The notes below the pieces were generated by a model that did not search any database, was not told where the DNA came from, and saw nothing but the letters and a program-made list of their open reading frames with translations. From Candidatus Thiodubiliella endoseptemdiera (GTDB lineage: Bacteria > Pseudomonadota > Gammaproteobacteria > PS1 > Pseudothioglobaceae): DNA of 64,000 nucleotides. The stretch is from positions 434,001 to 498,000 of the forward strand of contig JACCHT010000001.1 in the NCBI GenBank assembly GCA_013416635.1, given 5' to 3'. Below are positions 19,250 to 28,612 of this stretch, piece by piece. The stretch's first letter is position 1; each line of letters opens with the position of its first letter. The position numbers were made by a program, and so were the translations under genes.

Positions 19250-20717
19250 TTTTTAATTCTCCACTATCCTCTATAATCCATTGTAAATTTTCCATTAGTT
19301 TACTACTTTGTTTGTCCAAAATCTTCATCTCGGATAGAATTTCTTGAGAATGCCTTAATGTCGGTGCTGCTGGCGTATTTGGATTTTTGGCGGATAAATC
19401 AAATGTATTTTGCTCAAGCTTGGTAATATCTACCGTCCAAGCGTTTTCGCTGGATTTTTGGGTTTTTTGAAATTCAATAAATTCTGCCAAATCTTGCTCA
19501 TTGAGTGGGTTGGTTTTGCCGAGGTTTCTGTCTAAATTAAGTTGATAGAACCAAGTTTTTTGCGTGGATTCGCCTTTGCTAAAAAACAAAACCACGGTTT
19601 TTACCCCTGCCCCTGTGAAGGTTCCGCCCGGTAAATCTAGCACGGTGTGTAAATTGCAACTGCTTAACAATTCTTTGCGTAAGGCGATTGAGGCGTTGTC
19701 GGTGTTGCTTAAAAAAGTATTTTTAATCACCACACCTGCCTTGCCACCTGCTTTTAAGATTTTGATAAAGTGTTGTAAAAATAAACTGGCAGTCTCACCG
19801 GTTTTAATCGGGAAATTTTGTTGCACTTCGGCTCGCTCTTTACCGCCAAAAGGTGGGTTAGCTAAAATGACATCAAAACGGTCTTTTTCTTGAATATCGC
19901 TTAAATTTTCAGCCAGCGTATTGGCGTGAATAATGTTTGGGGCTTCTATCCCGTGCAAAACCATATTCATAATGCCAATAATATAAGCGAGAGATTTTTT
20001 CTCCTTGCCATAAAAAGTATTTTTTTGCAAAGTTTCTGTGTCGCTAGTAGATAAGTCTTTTTTATTCAAATATTCAAAAGCTTCGACCAAAAATCCTGCA
20101 CTGCCCACCGCACCGTCATAAATAGTATCGCCTATTTTTGGCGAAACCACTTTAACAATGGTTTTAATAAGCGGACGAGGGGTGTAATATTCGCCACCAT
20201 TTCGTCCTGCGTTACCCATGTTTTTAATTTTGCTTTCATACAGGTGGCTCATTTCATGCTTTTCTTGGTGCGTTCTAAAATGCAACTCGTCAACAAGGGT
20301 TATCACTTCTCGCAAGTTATAGCCGCTTTGAATGCGATTTTTTAGTTCGCTGAAAATTTCACCGATTTTGTATTCAATGGTATCGACACTTGCGGCTTTG
20401 GTTTTGAATTCTTTTAGATAAGGAAATAGTTGATTATTGACAAAATCCAGCAGGTCGTCACCTGTTAAAGCATGATGGTCAATATTGCCGTTATCAAGTT
20501 TTGGCACTGCCCAAGTTGCCCATCAAAATGGTGCAGAAATAATGGCTTGATAAACCTCCCCAGTGAGTTCGGCGGCGGTTTGTTTGTCTTGCTCTAAATC
20601 GTCTAAATATTTTAAAAACAACACCCATGAAGTTTGTTCTACATAGTCTAGTTCACTGCCGCAACCTGCGTCTTTGTGTAGTATATCGTCTATGTTTTTA
20701 AAGGTCTGTTCAAACAT
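19239..20717 (-). pseudogene. hsdM: Type I DNA methyltransferase HsdM with in-frame TGA
   Basis: N6-adenine methyltransferase subunit of about 490 residues. The N-terminal four-helix domain (WVLFLKYLDDLE), the YYTPRPLIKTIV and GAVGSAGFLVEAFEY region for SAM binding, and the catalytic NPPFGG are all present. The frame is the same on both sides of a premature TGA at 20523-20525 (APF-stop-WATWAVPKL). Relatives usually have an arginine or similar before W, so CGA/AGA to TGA is likely. A restart at 20507 would lack the N-terminal helices. Unlike other lesions here, this is a substitution and not an indel. Confidence 0.8.
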
Positions 20718-20809
20718 AATATTGCTGTGGTAGTGTTGAAAAATAAATATGCATTATATCAATAAACATAAAAACAGAACACTCTAATCTAAAAATGATA
20801 ATACAGTGT

Positions 20810-20970
20810 GAGACCTTTGCATAAATAGGGATGATTAGCAAAATGACAGATTTTATTAAATTGGAAATTTTTTAAATCCACTCCTAGCAGGGCTAAGGGT
20901 GTTTTTAAAAAGTTTGTAATTTGATGAAAGATGGCGTTTTGATGATTATTCATATTTATGCAAAGGTCTC
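20810..20970 (+). mobile_element. MITE copy 4 (161 bp, orientation A), upstream of rpsF
   Basis: Full-length copy with perfect target duplication AGTGT (20805-20809 and 20971-20975). It separates the hsdM start from rpsF and ends within 5 bases of a TATAAT hexamer, so it replaced whatever lay 5' of that hexamer. Confidence 0.95.
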
Positions 20971-20974
20971 AGTG

Positions 20975-20980
20975 TATAAT
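20975..20980 (+). promoter_or_regulatory. Possible -10 hexamer for rpsF operon
   Basis: TATAAT lies 84 bp before the rpsF start and directly after the MITE. No good -35 hexamer is seen 16-18 bases upstream, where the MITE now lies. It is offered only as the best candidate. Confidence 0.3.
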
Positions 20981-20989
20981 ATGCATTCC

Positions 20990-21039
20990 CTTGCTTGACT
21001 GGGTGCTACTTAAATACTACTCGGCAAGCTATTTTTTTT
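20990..21039 (+). promoter_or_regulatory. rpsF leader hairpin followed by T8 tract
   Basis: GCTTG (20993-20997) can pair with CAAGC (21025-21029), or CTTGC with GCAAG, enclosing TACTACTCGG. It is followed by eight T residues, ahead of the rpsF ribosome site. Position fits an autogenous S6:S18-type leader or an attenuator, but I could not confirm the consensus. Confidence 0.35.
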
Positions 21040-21063
21040 AATAACCATAAGGAGAAAACACTC

Positions 21064-21414
21064 ATGAGACACTATGAGATTACACTAATTGTGCATCCTG
21101 ACCAATCTGCACAGGTTGGAACAATGATGGACAAATACAAAGAAATGATTACTGCTGATGGCGGTAATATTCATCGCGAAGAAGACTGGGGTCGTAAACA
21201 CCTCGCTTATCCAATCAACAAAATCTATAAAGCACATTACTTGATGTTAAATATCGAATGTAATCAAGATACACTTGACAAGTTGAATTATAATTTCCGT
21301 TTCAATGACGCTATTCTTAGAAATTTAATCATTTCTAAAAAGATTGCCATCACTGAACCTTCAATTATGATGACGGCTAAAGACGCTGATAAAGAAAGAA
21401 AAGAGAGAAAATAG
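21064..21414 (+). CDS. rpsF: 30S ribosomal protein bS6
   Basis: Protein of 116 residues starting [15 protein letters not shown] at an ATG preceded by AAGGAG; a longer upstream frame is not used. The ferredoxin-like S6 core is clear ([20 protein letters not shown]), with a charged C-terminal tail. It binds 16S rRNA together with bS18. It heads rpsF-rpsR-rplI, the standard order. The frame is intact. Confidence 0.97.
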   Translation: MRHYEITLIVHPDQSAQVGTMMDKYKEMITADGGNIHREEDWGRKHLAYPINKIYKAHYLMLNIECNQDTLDKLNYNFRFNDAILRNLIISKKIAITEPSIMMTAKDADKERKERK

Positions 21415-21423
21415 GAGATTATT

Positions 21424-21678
21424 ATGGCTAAGCAACAAAAAAGAAAACGCAGACCTCAGATTAAAATCAACACTTTTTGCCGTTTTACAGCAGCAGGTGT
21501 TAAAGAGATTGACTATAAAGAAGTAGATGTCTTGTTAAAGAATATTGACGAAGGTGGCAAAATTACCCCGTCAAGAATGACAGGAACAAGCGCTAAATTT
21601 CAGCGTCAATTAACCACTGCAATCAAACGCGCTAGATTTTTAGCATTGATTCCTTACACTGACAAACACAAAAAATAG
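21424..21678 (+). CDS. rpsR: 30S ribosomal protein bS18
   Basis: Protein of 84 residues with a strongly basic N-terminus ([10 protein letters not shown]) and the family core [30 protein letters not shown] and the C-terminal [12 protein letters not shown]. It is the partner of bS6 on the platform of the small subunit. It starts 9 bases after rpsF with a GGAG-type ribosome site. Confidence 0.97.
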   Translation: MAKQQKRKRRPQIKINTFCRFTAAGVKEIDYKEVDVLLKNIDEGGKITPSRMTGTSAKFQRQLTTAIKRARFLALIPYTDKHKK

Positions 21679-21687
21679 GAGTTGATT

Positions 21688-22143
21688 ATGCAAGTAATTT
21701 TATTAGAAACAATTGGTAAATTAGGTGGCTTAGGCGACACAGCAAATGTTAAATCTGGCTATGCGCGTAACTTTCTAATTCCACAAGGTAAAGCCAAGCC
21801 GGCAACTGCGGCTAATATGGCTGAATTTGAAGCAATCAAAGCTGACTTACAAGCGAAAGAAGCAGAAACTATTAAAGTAGCAGAAACGCAAGCAGCGGCA
21901 ATGAATGGCGTGGTTTGCACACTGAAAGTAAATGCAAGTGAAGAAGGTAAATTGTTCGGCTCTGTTAGTACAGCAGACATTGTTATAAGTTTAGCAGCAG
22001 CAGGTCACGAAGTTGAAAAACGCAATATCAATATGTCTGAAGCAATTCATCATATTGGTGAATATACTGTTAGCGTTGTGCTGCACACCAACATTAGCGT
22101 TGATGTGAAAGTCATCGTTGAAGCTTCGGAAGAAGAGCAGTAA
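21688..22143 (+). CDS. rplI: 50S ribosomal protein bL9
   Basis: Protein of 151 residues. The N-terminal rRNA-binding domain (MQVILLETIGKLGGLGD, VKSGYARNFLIPQGKA) is joined by a long helix rich in A, E and K to the C-terminal domain (GKLFGSVSTADI, EYTVSVVLHTNISVDVKVIV). The start at MQV is chosen for the AGGAG at proper spacing. A terminator follows it. Confidence 0.97.
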   Translation: MQVILLETIGKLGGLGDTANVKSGYARNFLIPQGKAKPATAANMAEFEAIKADLQAKEAETIKVAETQAAAMNGVVCTLKVNASEEGKLFGSVSTADIVISLAAAGHEVEKRNINMSEAIHHIGEYTVSVVLHTNISVDVKVIVEASEEEQ

Positions 22144-22171
22144 AACTGATAACAAATTCAGTTAAAATAAA

Positions 22172-22195
22172 AACCCTCTAAACGAGGGTTTTTTT
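22172..22195 (+). terminator. Terminator of rpsF-rpsR-rplI
   Basis: AACCCTC-TAAAC-GAGGGTT is followed by seven or more T residues, 30 bp after the rplI stop and just before MITE copy 5. dnaB therefore needs its own promoter. Confidence 0.9.
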
Positions 22196-22204
22196 ATTTC
22201 AAAC

Positions 22205-22365
22205 GAGACCTTTGCATAAATAGGGATGATTAGCAAAATGACAGATTTTATTAAATTGGAAATTTTTTAAATCCACTCCTAGCAGGGCTAAGGGTGTTTT
22301 TAAAAAGTTTGTAATTTGATGAAAGATGGCGTTTTGATGATTATTCATATTTATGCAAAGGTCTC
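22205..22365 (+). mobile_element. MITE copy 5 (161 bp, orientation A), upstream of dnaB
   Basis: Full-length copy with perfect target duplication CAAAC (22200-22204 and 22366-22370). It lies between the rplI terminator and the dnaB start. Only 25 bp separate its right end from the dnaB ATG, so the dnaB promoter must lie inside or upstream of the element. Confidence 0.95.
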
Positions 22366-22390
22366 CAAACATATTATTTATTAAGGCATT

Positions 22391-23862
22391 ATGAATATCG
22401 ATAACATTAAAGTACCACCAAATTCTATAGAGTCAGAGCAATCTGTACTTGGTGGTTTGCTGATGCATAATGAAGCATGGGATGATGTGGCTGATGTATT
22501 GACGGCAGAAGATTTTTATATGCCTGCACATCGTATTATTTTTGATGCAATACACATACTTTTAGAGCATGGCGATCCGGCGGATATTTTAACAGTTAAA
22601 GAACGACTAAAAAAAACAGGCGATGAAGAAACAGTGGGTGGCTTTGAATATTTGGCACAAATCGCTGAAAGTACACCGAGTATTAGTAATGTAAAAACCT
22701 ATGCTCAATATGTGCGTGAGTTGTCTGTCTATCGTCAGTTAATTATGGTCAGTCAAGAAATTGCAGATGCCGCTTATCGTCCGAAAGACATTGAAATGCA
22801 AGAATTGATTGATTTGTCTGAACGAAAAATATTTGAAATTGCAGAGCAAATTACCCGTGGCAAACAAGATGTGGTTAACCTTAAAACTATTACCAAAGAT
22901 GTTGCTAATCGGGTGCAAGAATGGGCAGAGACCAAAGGTTCGGTAACTGGTTTAGAAACTGGGTTTGTTGATTTGGATGAAAAAACTTCGGGCTTGCAAA
23001 ATGGGGATTTAATCATTGTTGCAGGTCGACCTTCAATGGGAAAAACAGCGTTTGCGATGAATATTGTGGGCAATGTGGCAATTGAACAAGGTAAGCCAGT
23101 ATTGGTATTTTCGCTAGAAATGCCGACTGAGGCATTGACATTAAGAATGATTTCTTCCTTTGGACACATTGACAGCAAAAAAATTCGCAAAGGTGAGATG
23201 ACGGAAACTGATTGGAATAGTTTTAGTCATGCAATTACTGCCATTGATAAAAACAATATTTTGATTGATGAAACCCCTTCCATTACCCCGACAGAAATTC
23301 GTGCAAAGGCGCGTCGTATTAAACGGCAATATCCTGATTTGTCACTGATTATGGTGGATTATCTGCAGCTGATGACAGTGCATGGAAAAAGTGAAAACCG
23401 TGTGCAAGAAATTTCGGAAATCTCTCGCTCACTCAAAGCGCTTGCCAAAGAAATTAATGTGCCAGTGATTGCCCTATCGCAATTAAATCGTGGTGTTGAA
23501 TCTCGCCCTAAGGCGGGCAAAGGGCGTATGCCCCAAATGTCTGATTTGCGTGAATCGGGTTCAATTGAGCAGGATGCGGACATCATTGCATTCGTCTATC
23601 GTGATGAGCAATATCATGATGAAAGTTATTCTAATCCAGAGGAAGTGGGCAAGGCAGATTTGATGATTTCCAAGCATCGTAACGGGAAACAGGGAATATT
23701 AAATTGGCGTGGATTGGGCAATATACCCGCTTTGAAAATTTGGCAAATGATTCTCAGGCGGCATACGCACCTGAAGATTGGCAGGTAGAAGCCACTGATA
23801 TGCACAATGCCCCCAGTTTTGAGGACGATGGTGCGCCACATTTTGAAACAGAAGCGTTTTAA
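22391..23862 (+). CDS. dnaB: Replicative DNA helicase DnaB, frameshift near the C-terminus
   Basis: Hexameric 5'-3' helicase of the replication fork. The N-terminal DnaG-binding domain starts PNSIESEQSVLGGLL. The RecA-like core has GRPSMGKTAFA (Walker A), IMVDYLQLM (Walker B) and SDLRESGSIEQDAD. Near 23705 the frame breaks after KQGILNW. One restored base gives KLAWIGQYTRFENLAND and a C-terminus ending ETEAF at 23862, immediately before the alr start. DnaB is essential, so the indel is probably a sequence error; otherwise the last 50-60 residues are altered. Confidence 0.92.
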
Positions 23863-24921
23863 ATGATGAATGCAGTTGCAGTTATTTCTCAATCTGCATT
23901 GGCACATAATCTACTGATTGTTAAAAATCAATCGTTAGCAAAAATCGTGGCAATGGTGAAAGCAAATGGCTATGGGCATCATCTGGATTTGCTGATGCCG
24001 TTGATTGACAATGCCGATATTTTGGCAGTCAGTGAATTGTCGGAAGCACAAAAATTGCGACAATTGACCAAACGCCCTATTCTTTTACTCTCAGGCGTTT
24101 ATTCTAAGGAAACCTTGCAACAGGCGATTGCGTTAGAGTGTCAAATTGTCGTGCATCACCCATCACAAATCTCCATTATCAATCATAGCAGCAAGGCACT
24201 GAGTGTCTGGCTAAAAGTGGATACAGGTATGCACCGATTGGGTTTGTCTGCCGATGAATATCAGCACTGTTTGACTGATTTTACAGCCAATTCATTGATT
24301 GGCATTGAATGCGTAATGAGCCATTTTGCTTGTGCCGATGAACTTGAAAACCCGATAAATCAAATGCAACTTAACGCATTTGAGCAACTAACTGACAAGC
24401 AAAATAACCGCTCTATGGCTAATTCTGCGGGCATTTTATCCAATCCACAATCGCATTTTGACTTTGTGCGTCCGGGTATTATGCTCTATGGTGCGTCGCC
24501 TATCGCCAACAATGATTTTGGCTTGCAACCAGTGATGCAACTCCGTGCACCCATAATGTCGATAAAAACCATTCAAGCAGGTGAATCAGTCGGCTACGGC
24601 TCAACTTGGACTGCCGATAAAACCAGTCTCATTGCCATCATTGGCATTGGCTATGGCGATGGTTACCCCCGTCATGCAAAAAATGGCACGCCTGTTTTGA
24701 TTAATGGCACACTGTATCCACTGGCGGGTCGTGTTTCTATGGATATGATTGTTGTGAATATCACGGATTCTGACACTACCAAAGTGGCAGTTGGTGATAC
24801 TGCAATTTTATGGGGTGATGACAAATTGCGAGTAGAAACCGTGGCAGAATATAGCGATACCCTCAGTTATGAATTATTAACCAATGTCAGTCATCGGGTT
24901 AAATTTATTCGTGGTGCATAA
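23863..24921 (+). CDS. alr: Alanine racemase
   Basis: PLP-dependent fold-III enzyme making D-alanine for peptidoglycan, 352 residues. The PLP lysine lies in MVKANGYGHH (Lys at about residue 33), with LKVDTGMHRLGL, SVGYGSTW and DGYPR further on. The frame is intact. The start follows the restored dnaB stop directly (TTTTAAATGATG), with ATG at 23863 or 23866, and dnaB-alr is a familiar gammaproteobacterial order. Confidence 0.94.
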   Translation: MMNAVAVISQSALAHNLLIVKNQSLAKIVAMVKANGYGHHLDLLMPLIDNADILAVSELSEAQKLRQLTKRPILLLSGVYSKETLQQAIALECQIVVHHPSQISIINHSSKALSVWLKVDTGMHRLGLSADEYQHCLTDFTANSLIGIECVMSHFACADELENPINQMQLNAFEQLTDKQNNRSMANSAGILSNPQSHFDFVRPGIMLYGASPIANNDFGLQPVMQLRAPIMSIKTIQAGESVGYGSTWTADKTSLIAIIGIGYGDGYPRHAKNGTPVLINGTLYPLAGRVSMDMIVVNITDSDTTKVAVGDTAILWGDDKLRVETVAEYSDTLSYELLTNVSHRVKFIRGA

Positions 24922-25613
24922 TTTTATCCAAATCAGCGATTGTCATATTGATGATAATCCACAATCAATGGGGGTTGATACTCACCAAAACCTAGCATGC
25001 ATTATCAATGAAATTACCACTGTAAAAAGCGATGCTTTATTGATTAGTGGCGACTTGACGCATAATGGCACACTAACTCTTATACAAAATTAAAAGAACT
25101 TTTGATTCCTGTGCAAAGTGATGTTTTGTCATTGAAGGTAATCATGATTCAGATAATCTTACAACTATATTTGCAAAATGTTTGTTTAAAAAAATATCGC
25201 TTGGGGTGTGGGATATTGTTAGCATAAATTCTGTACAGGCTAACAAAACTAGTGGTTATCTCAGTAAAAATGCACTATCTGAATTAAATACCCAACTAAA
25301 CCAATCAACTGCCAACTTTATTATCGTGATATTACACCACCCTATTGTGCCAATGAATAGCACTTGGGACGATTCACTGTCGTTAGAAAATCCGCAAGAT
25401 TTATTTGCAGTATTAGACAAATACACTAAAATACGGGCTGTATTATTTGGTCATGCACACGAATCTGCGGAATTTAACAAGCGGGGTTTAAAAATTATTG
25501 CCTGTCCATCAACGGCGGTGCAATTTACCGATGAAAAACGCATTGGCTTTAATTATTACACTCTAAATGACAATGGTCGTTTGGAATATGAAACGCGATG
25601 GGTGGCACAATGA
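24911..25613 (+). CDS. cpdA: 3',5'-cyclic-AMP phosphodiesterase CpdA-like metallophosphoesterase, two frameshifts
   Basis: Calcineurin-fold phosphodiesterase. Metal-binding motifs appear in order across three frames: ISDCHID, SGDLTHNG, EGNHDSD, ILHHP and FGHAH. Frame changes lie near 25075 and 25118, where restored bases give SYTKLKELLIPVQSDVFVIEGNHD. A GTG start at 24911 or 24914 overlaps the alr end. The order cpdA then yqiB matches that of E. coli in reverse, which supports the CpdA label. Two single-base lesions may be errors or decay. Confidence 0.78.
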
Positions 25614-26065
25614 TAGAGGATGAATTTTTAAAATCACTATACACACAACGCGATACTAAAACTTACTCAGAAGTATCGGCGTTGTTTGAATTGAATTATC
25701 AGACGATTTTAAAATTAATTCCTGCACTCAAAGAAACCATACATAATAGTGTGATTCGCCATAAAAATGAGCAGGATTTGTATCTAATAATTGAAGAAAG
25801 AACGCCATACACAGGTACTTTCACGCTGACACATATTTTGGGCACAGTGAATCGTCCTAACATTAAATTTAAGGTATTTTTTGATGCAAAGTTGTTGGAA
25901 GTTTTATCAGTATGTAACGAAACTACGCTGAATAATTCGCACCCATATCTTGCACAATGCGACGATATGAATATACAATGGGAGTTGAATACTTTTATTG
26001 AAAAGTGGTTAAATTATTGTTTGGGAAAATATAAGGGAATGCTATGGCAGACAGTGAAGATGTGA
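25610..26065 (+). CDS. yqiB: DUF1249 protein (YqiB-like)
   Basis: Protein of 151 residues starting MIEDEFLKSLY, at an ATG that overlaps the cpdA stop as ATGA. LFELNYQTILKLIPAL and the C-terminal FIEKWLNYCLGK resemble DUF1249/YqiB, whose function is unknown. The neighbouring cpdA gene is the main support. Its last 22 bases overlap the next gene. Confidence 0.7.
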   Translation: MIEDEFLKSLYTQRDTKTYSEVSALFELNYQTILKLIPALKETIHNSVIRHKNEQDLYLIIEERTPYTGTFTLTHILGTVNRPNIKFKVFFDAKLLEVLSVCNETTLNNSHPYLAQCDDMNIQWELNTFIEKWLNYCLGKYKGMLWQTVKM

Positions 26066-26961
26066 ATGCGAAGAAAAAATTAGTTGTTGCTATTTCATCA
26101 AGAGCATTGTTTGATTTGGATAAATCGCATAAAATATTTAAAGAAAAAGGCGTTCAAGCATATGCCAAACACCAGCAAGAAAATGAGTCAGTAATATTAA
26201 ACCCTGGTGTTGGATTTACTTTGGTAAAAAAACTACTTGCACTCAATAGTTCAAAAACACCGATTGATGTGATTTTACTTTCTCGTAATAGTGCGGATAC
26301 GGGCTTGCGTATTTTTAATTCCATTGAACATTACGGCTTAACTATCGAGCGTGCCGCTTTTACTCGTGGCGAACCAACACATTCTTTGCTAGATGCTTTT
26401 GAGGCAGATTTATTTTTGTCCAGCCATTATGAAGATGTGCAAAAAGCCATAAAATCTGGCTTTGCTGCTGCTTCTATTATTGGTACTAGTTCTAAAAATG
26501 CACACAAAACTCAATTAAGAATTGCCTTTGATGGCGATGCAGTTTTATTTTCTGATGAAGCTGAAAAAGTTTATCAAGAAAGTGGCATTGAAGCTTTCTC
26601 AGAAAATGAAGAAAAATTTGCCAATATTGAACTCAAATCAGGTCCATTCAAACCTTTCTTAAAATCATTACACGATATTCAATCTTCTTTTCCCGAAAAA
26701 AACAATCCAATCAGAACCGCTCTCGTTACCGCTAGAGGTGCTCCATCACACAAACGCGTCATTCACACCATGCGTGCCTGGGATATTCGTATTGACGAGT
26801 CTTTCTTTTTAGGTGGGCTTGATAAAGGAAAATTTCTTAAAGAATTTGGTGCTGATATTTTCTTTGACGACCAACACAAACATTGCGAATCTGCCGCCCA
26901 ATATGTATCAACGGGCATGTGCCGAATGGCATTACTAACGAATAAACTCACATCTTTTTAA
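26044..26961 (+). CDS. Cytosolic 5'-nucleotidase (NT5C1-like family)
   Basis: Protein of 305 residues of the PF06189-type 5'-nucleotidase family, which dephosphorylates nucleoside monophosphates. VVAISSRALFDLD at residues 14-26 corresponds to the HAD-like nucleophile region, and GDAVLFSDE near 170 and FFDDQHKHCESA near 280 are family landmarks. The frame is intact. It starts inside the end of yqiB, suggesting co-translation. Its 3' end overlaps a truncated LytTR gene on the opposite strand. Confidence 0.82.
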   Translation: MADSEDVNAKKKLVVAISSRALFDLDKSHKIFKEKGVQAYAKHQQENESVILNPGVGFTLVKKLLALNSSKTPIDVILLSRNSADTGLRIFNSIEHYGLTIERAAFTRGEPTHSLLDAFEADLFLSSHYEDVQKAIKSGFAAASIIGTSSKNAHKTQLRIAFDGDAVLFSDEAEKVYQESGIEAFSENEEKFANIELKSGPFKPFLKSLHDIQSSFPEKNNPIRTALVTARGAPSHKRVIHTMRAWDIRIDESFFLGGLDKGKFLKEFGADIFFDDQHKHCESAAQYVSTGMCRMALLTNKLTSF

Positions 26962-27114
26962 ATAAACTAGCGTGATTACGACTCACCGATAAAGCGGTGT
27001 CGTCATCCAAATACACCATCAGTTTATCTTCTTCATTTTTAGATACCTTACTGATAAATTGCAGATTAACAATCGTGCTGCGGTGAATTGTCCAAAAATA
27101 ATCTGCATCTAATT
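26948..27114 (-). pseudogene. C-terminal remnant of a LytTR response regulator, cut by a MITE
   Basis: On the minus strand the region translates to LDADYFWTIHRSTIVNLQF, then ISKVSKNEEDKLMVYLDDD, then TALSVSRNHASLFKKM and a stop. That is the end of a LytTR DNA-binding domain (HRSxxVN and LxVSRxxxxLFK are typical). Everything upstream, including the receiver domain, is gone: the sequence meets the left end of MITE copy 6 at 27115. It is too short to be functional. Confidence 0.8.
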
Positions 27115-27275
27115 GAGACCTTTGCATAAATAGGGATGATTAGCAAAATGACAGATTTTATTAAATTGGAAATTTTTTAAATCCACTCCTAGCAGGGCTA
27201 AGGGTGTTTTTAAAAAGTTTGTAATTTGATGAAAGATGGCGTTTTGATGATTATTCATATTTATGCAAAGGTCTC
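27115..27275 (+). mobile_element. MITE copy 6 (161 bp, orientation A), no target duplication
   Basis: Both ends are intact but the flanks differ (TAATT on the left, GAATA on the right). Together with the truncated LytTR gene at its left edge, this points to a deletion or rearrangement using the element and not a simple insertion. The hisS start codon lies 70 bp to the right. Confidence 0.93.
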
Positions 27276-27344
27276 GAATAGATAGAAAGGTTATTTTTAA
27301 CGATGAGTGGTAAAATAAACACAATTTTATATTAGCCTGTTCCA

Positions 27345-28608
27345 ATGATTAACAAAATCAACGCCATTCGCGGAATGAATGACCTGCTTCCTAACGATTC
27401 TGCTGTATGGCTATCGTTGGAAAGAACAATCTTTGATTTGTTTACTTCTTATGGTTTTAAAAATATCCGCACCCCTGTGGTGGAAAAAACTGATACTTTT
27501 CATCGTGCGATTGGCAAGGCAACAGATATTGTTGAAAAGGAAATGTACACTTGGGCAGACTCAAATGGCGATTTATTAAGTCTTCGTCCTGAGAATACAG
27601 CAGGTGTGGTGCGTTGTATGATTGAACACAATTTGCCTAGAGAAGGAATTCAAAAAGTCTTTTATCAAGGGGCAATGTTTCGCCACGAACGACCGCAAAA
27701 AGGTCGTTATCGTCAATTTCATCAAATTGGTGCAGAAGTTTTTGGTGCAGATAATGCCAAAATAGACGCAGAATTAATTGCTATTACACATTCGCTTTGG
27801 CAAAAAATTGGGCTGAAAAATGTGCAGTTAGAAATCAATACGCTTGGCTCTGCCGAGGCACGAGCTAATTATCGTAAGGTGCTGGTAAAATATTTCACTG
27901 AGCATAAAAATCAATTAGATGGGGATTCTATTCGTCGTTTGAGCACCAACCCCTTAAGGATTTTGGATTCTAAAAATGAAGATTTACAGGCATTAATTGA
28001 ATCCGCACCTAAATTAATGAGTCATCTTGATGCAGAATCTGCACAGCATTTTGACGAATTTAAAGCCTATTTAGACTGCCTTGATATTCCATATATCATC
28101 AATACCCGTTTAGTGCGTGGCTTAGATTATTACAACCGCACTGTTTTTGAATGGACGACAACAGGATTTAGGTTCGCAAGGCACAATTTGTGCAGGTGGT
28201 CGATATGATGGATTGGTAGAGCAAATGGGAGGTAAGAATTGCCCTGCAGTTGGTTTTGCTTTGGGTTTGGAAAGATTGATTTTGCTGATACAAGCGCAAG
28301 GCTTGTCTATTGGTGAAAGGAAAAAATCTATATATATGGTTGCACTAGGTGACGAGGCACAGCGTAAATCGATGCAGATTGCCAAGCAACTGCATCAAGC
28401 ATTGCCGCAGGTAATCCTTTATAATGACATCGGCATGGGCAGTTTTAAATCGCAGTTTAAAAAAGCCAATAAAGTCGATGCGGATTTTGCAATTATTTTA
28501 GGCGAGGAAGAAATTAACAACAATCAGGTGGCAATTAAGCCACTCAAAGGTCAGGGTGAACAGAAAAATATGAACCTTGAAGAAGCAATACATTATTTTA
28601 AAGGATGA
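27345..28608 (+). CDS. hisS: Histidyl-tRNA synthetase, single frameshift
   Basis: Class II aminoacyl-tRNA synthetase. It begins [12 protein letters not shown]. Motif 2 is seen in [20 protein letters not shown] and the histidine-specific [13 protein letters not shown] near residue 260. Near 28160 one extra A (ACGACAACAGG) shifts the frame; removing it gives [23 protein letters not shown] and motif 3 GFALGLERL. Total length is about 420 residues, as expected. The gene is essential, so an error is probable. It is followed by yfgM and der. Confidence 0.92.
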
Positions 28609-28612
28609 AAAA

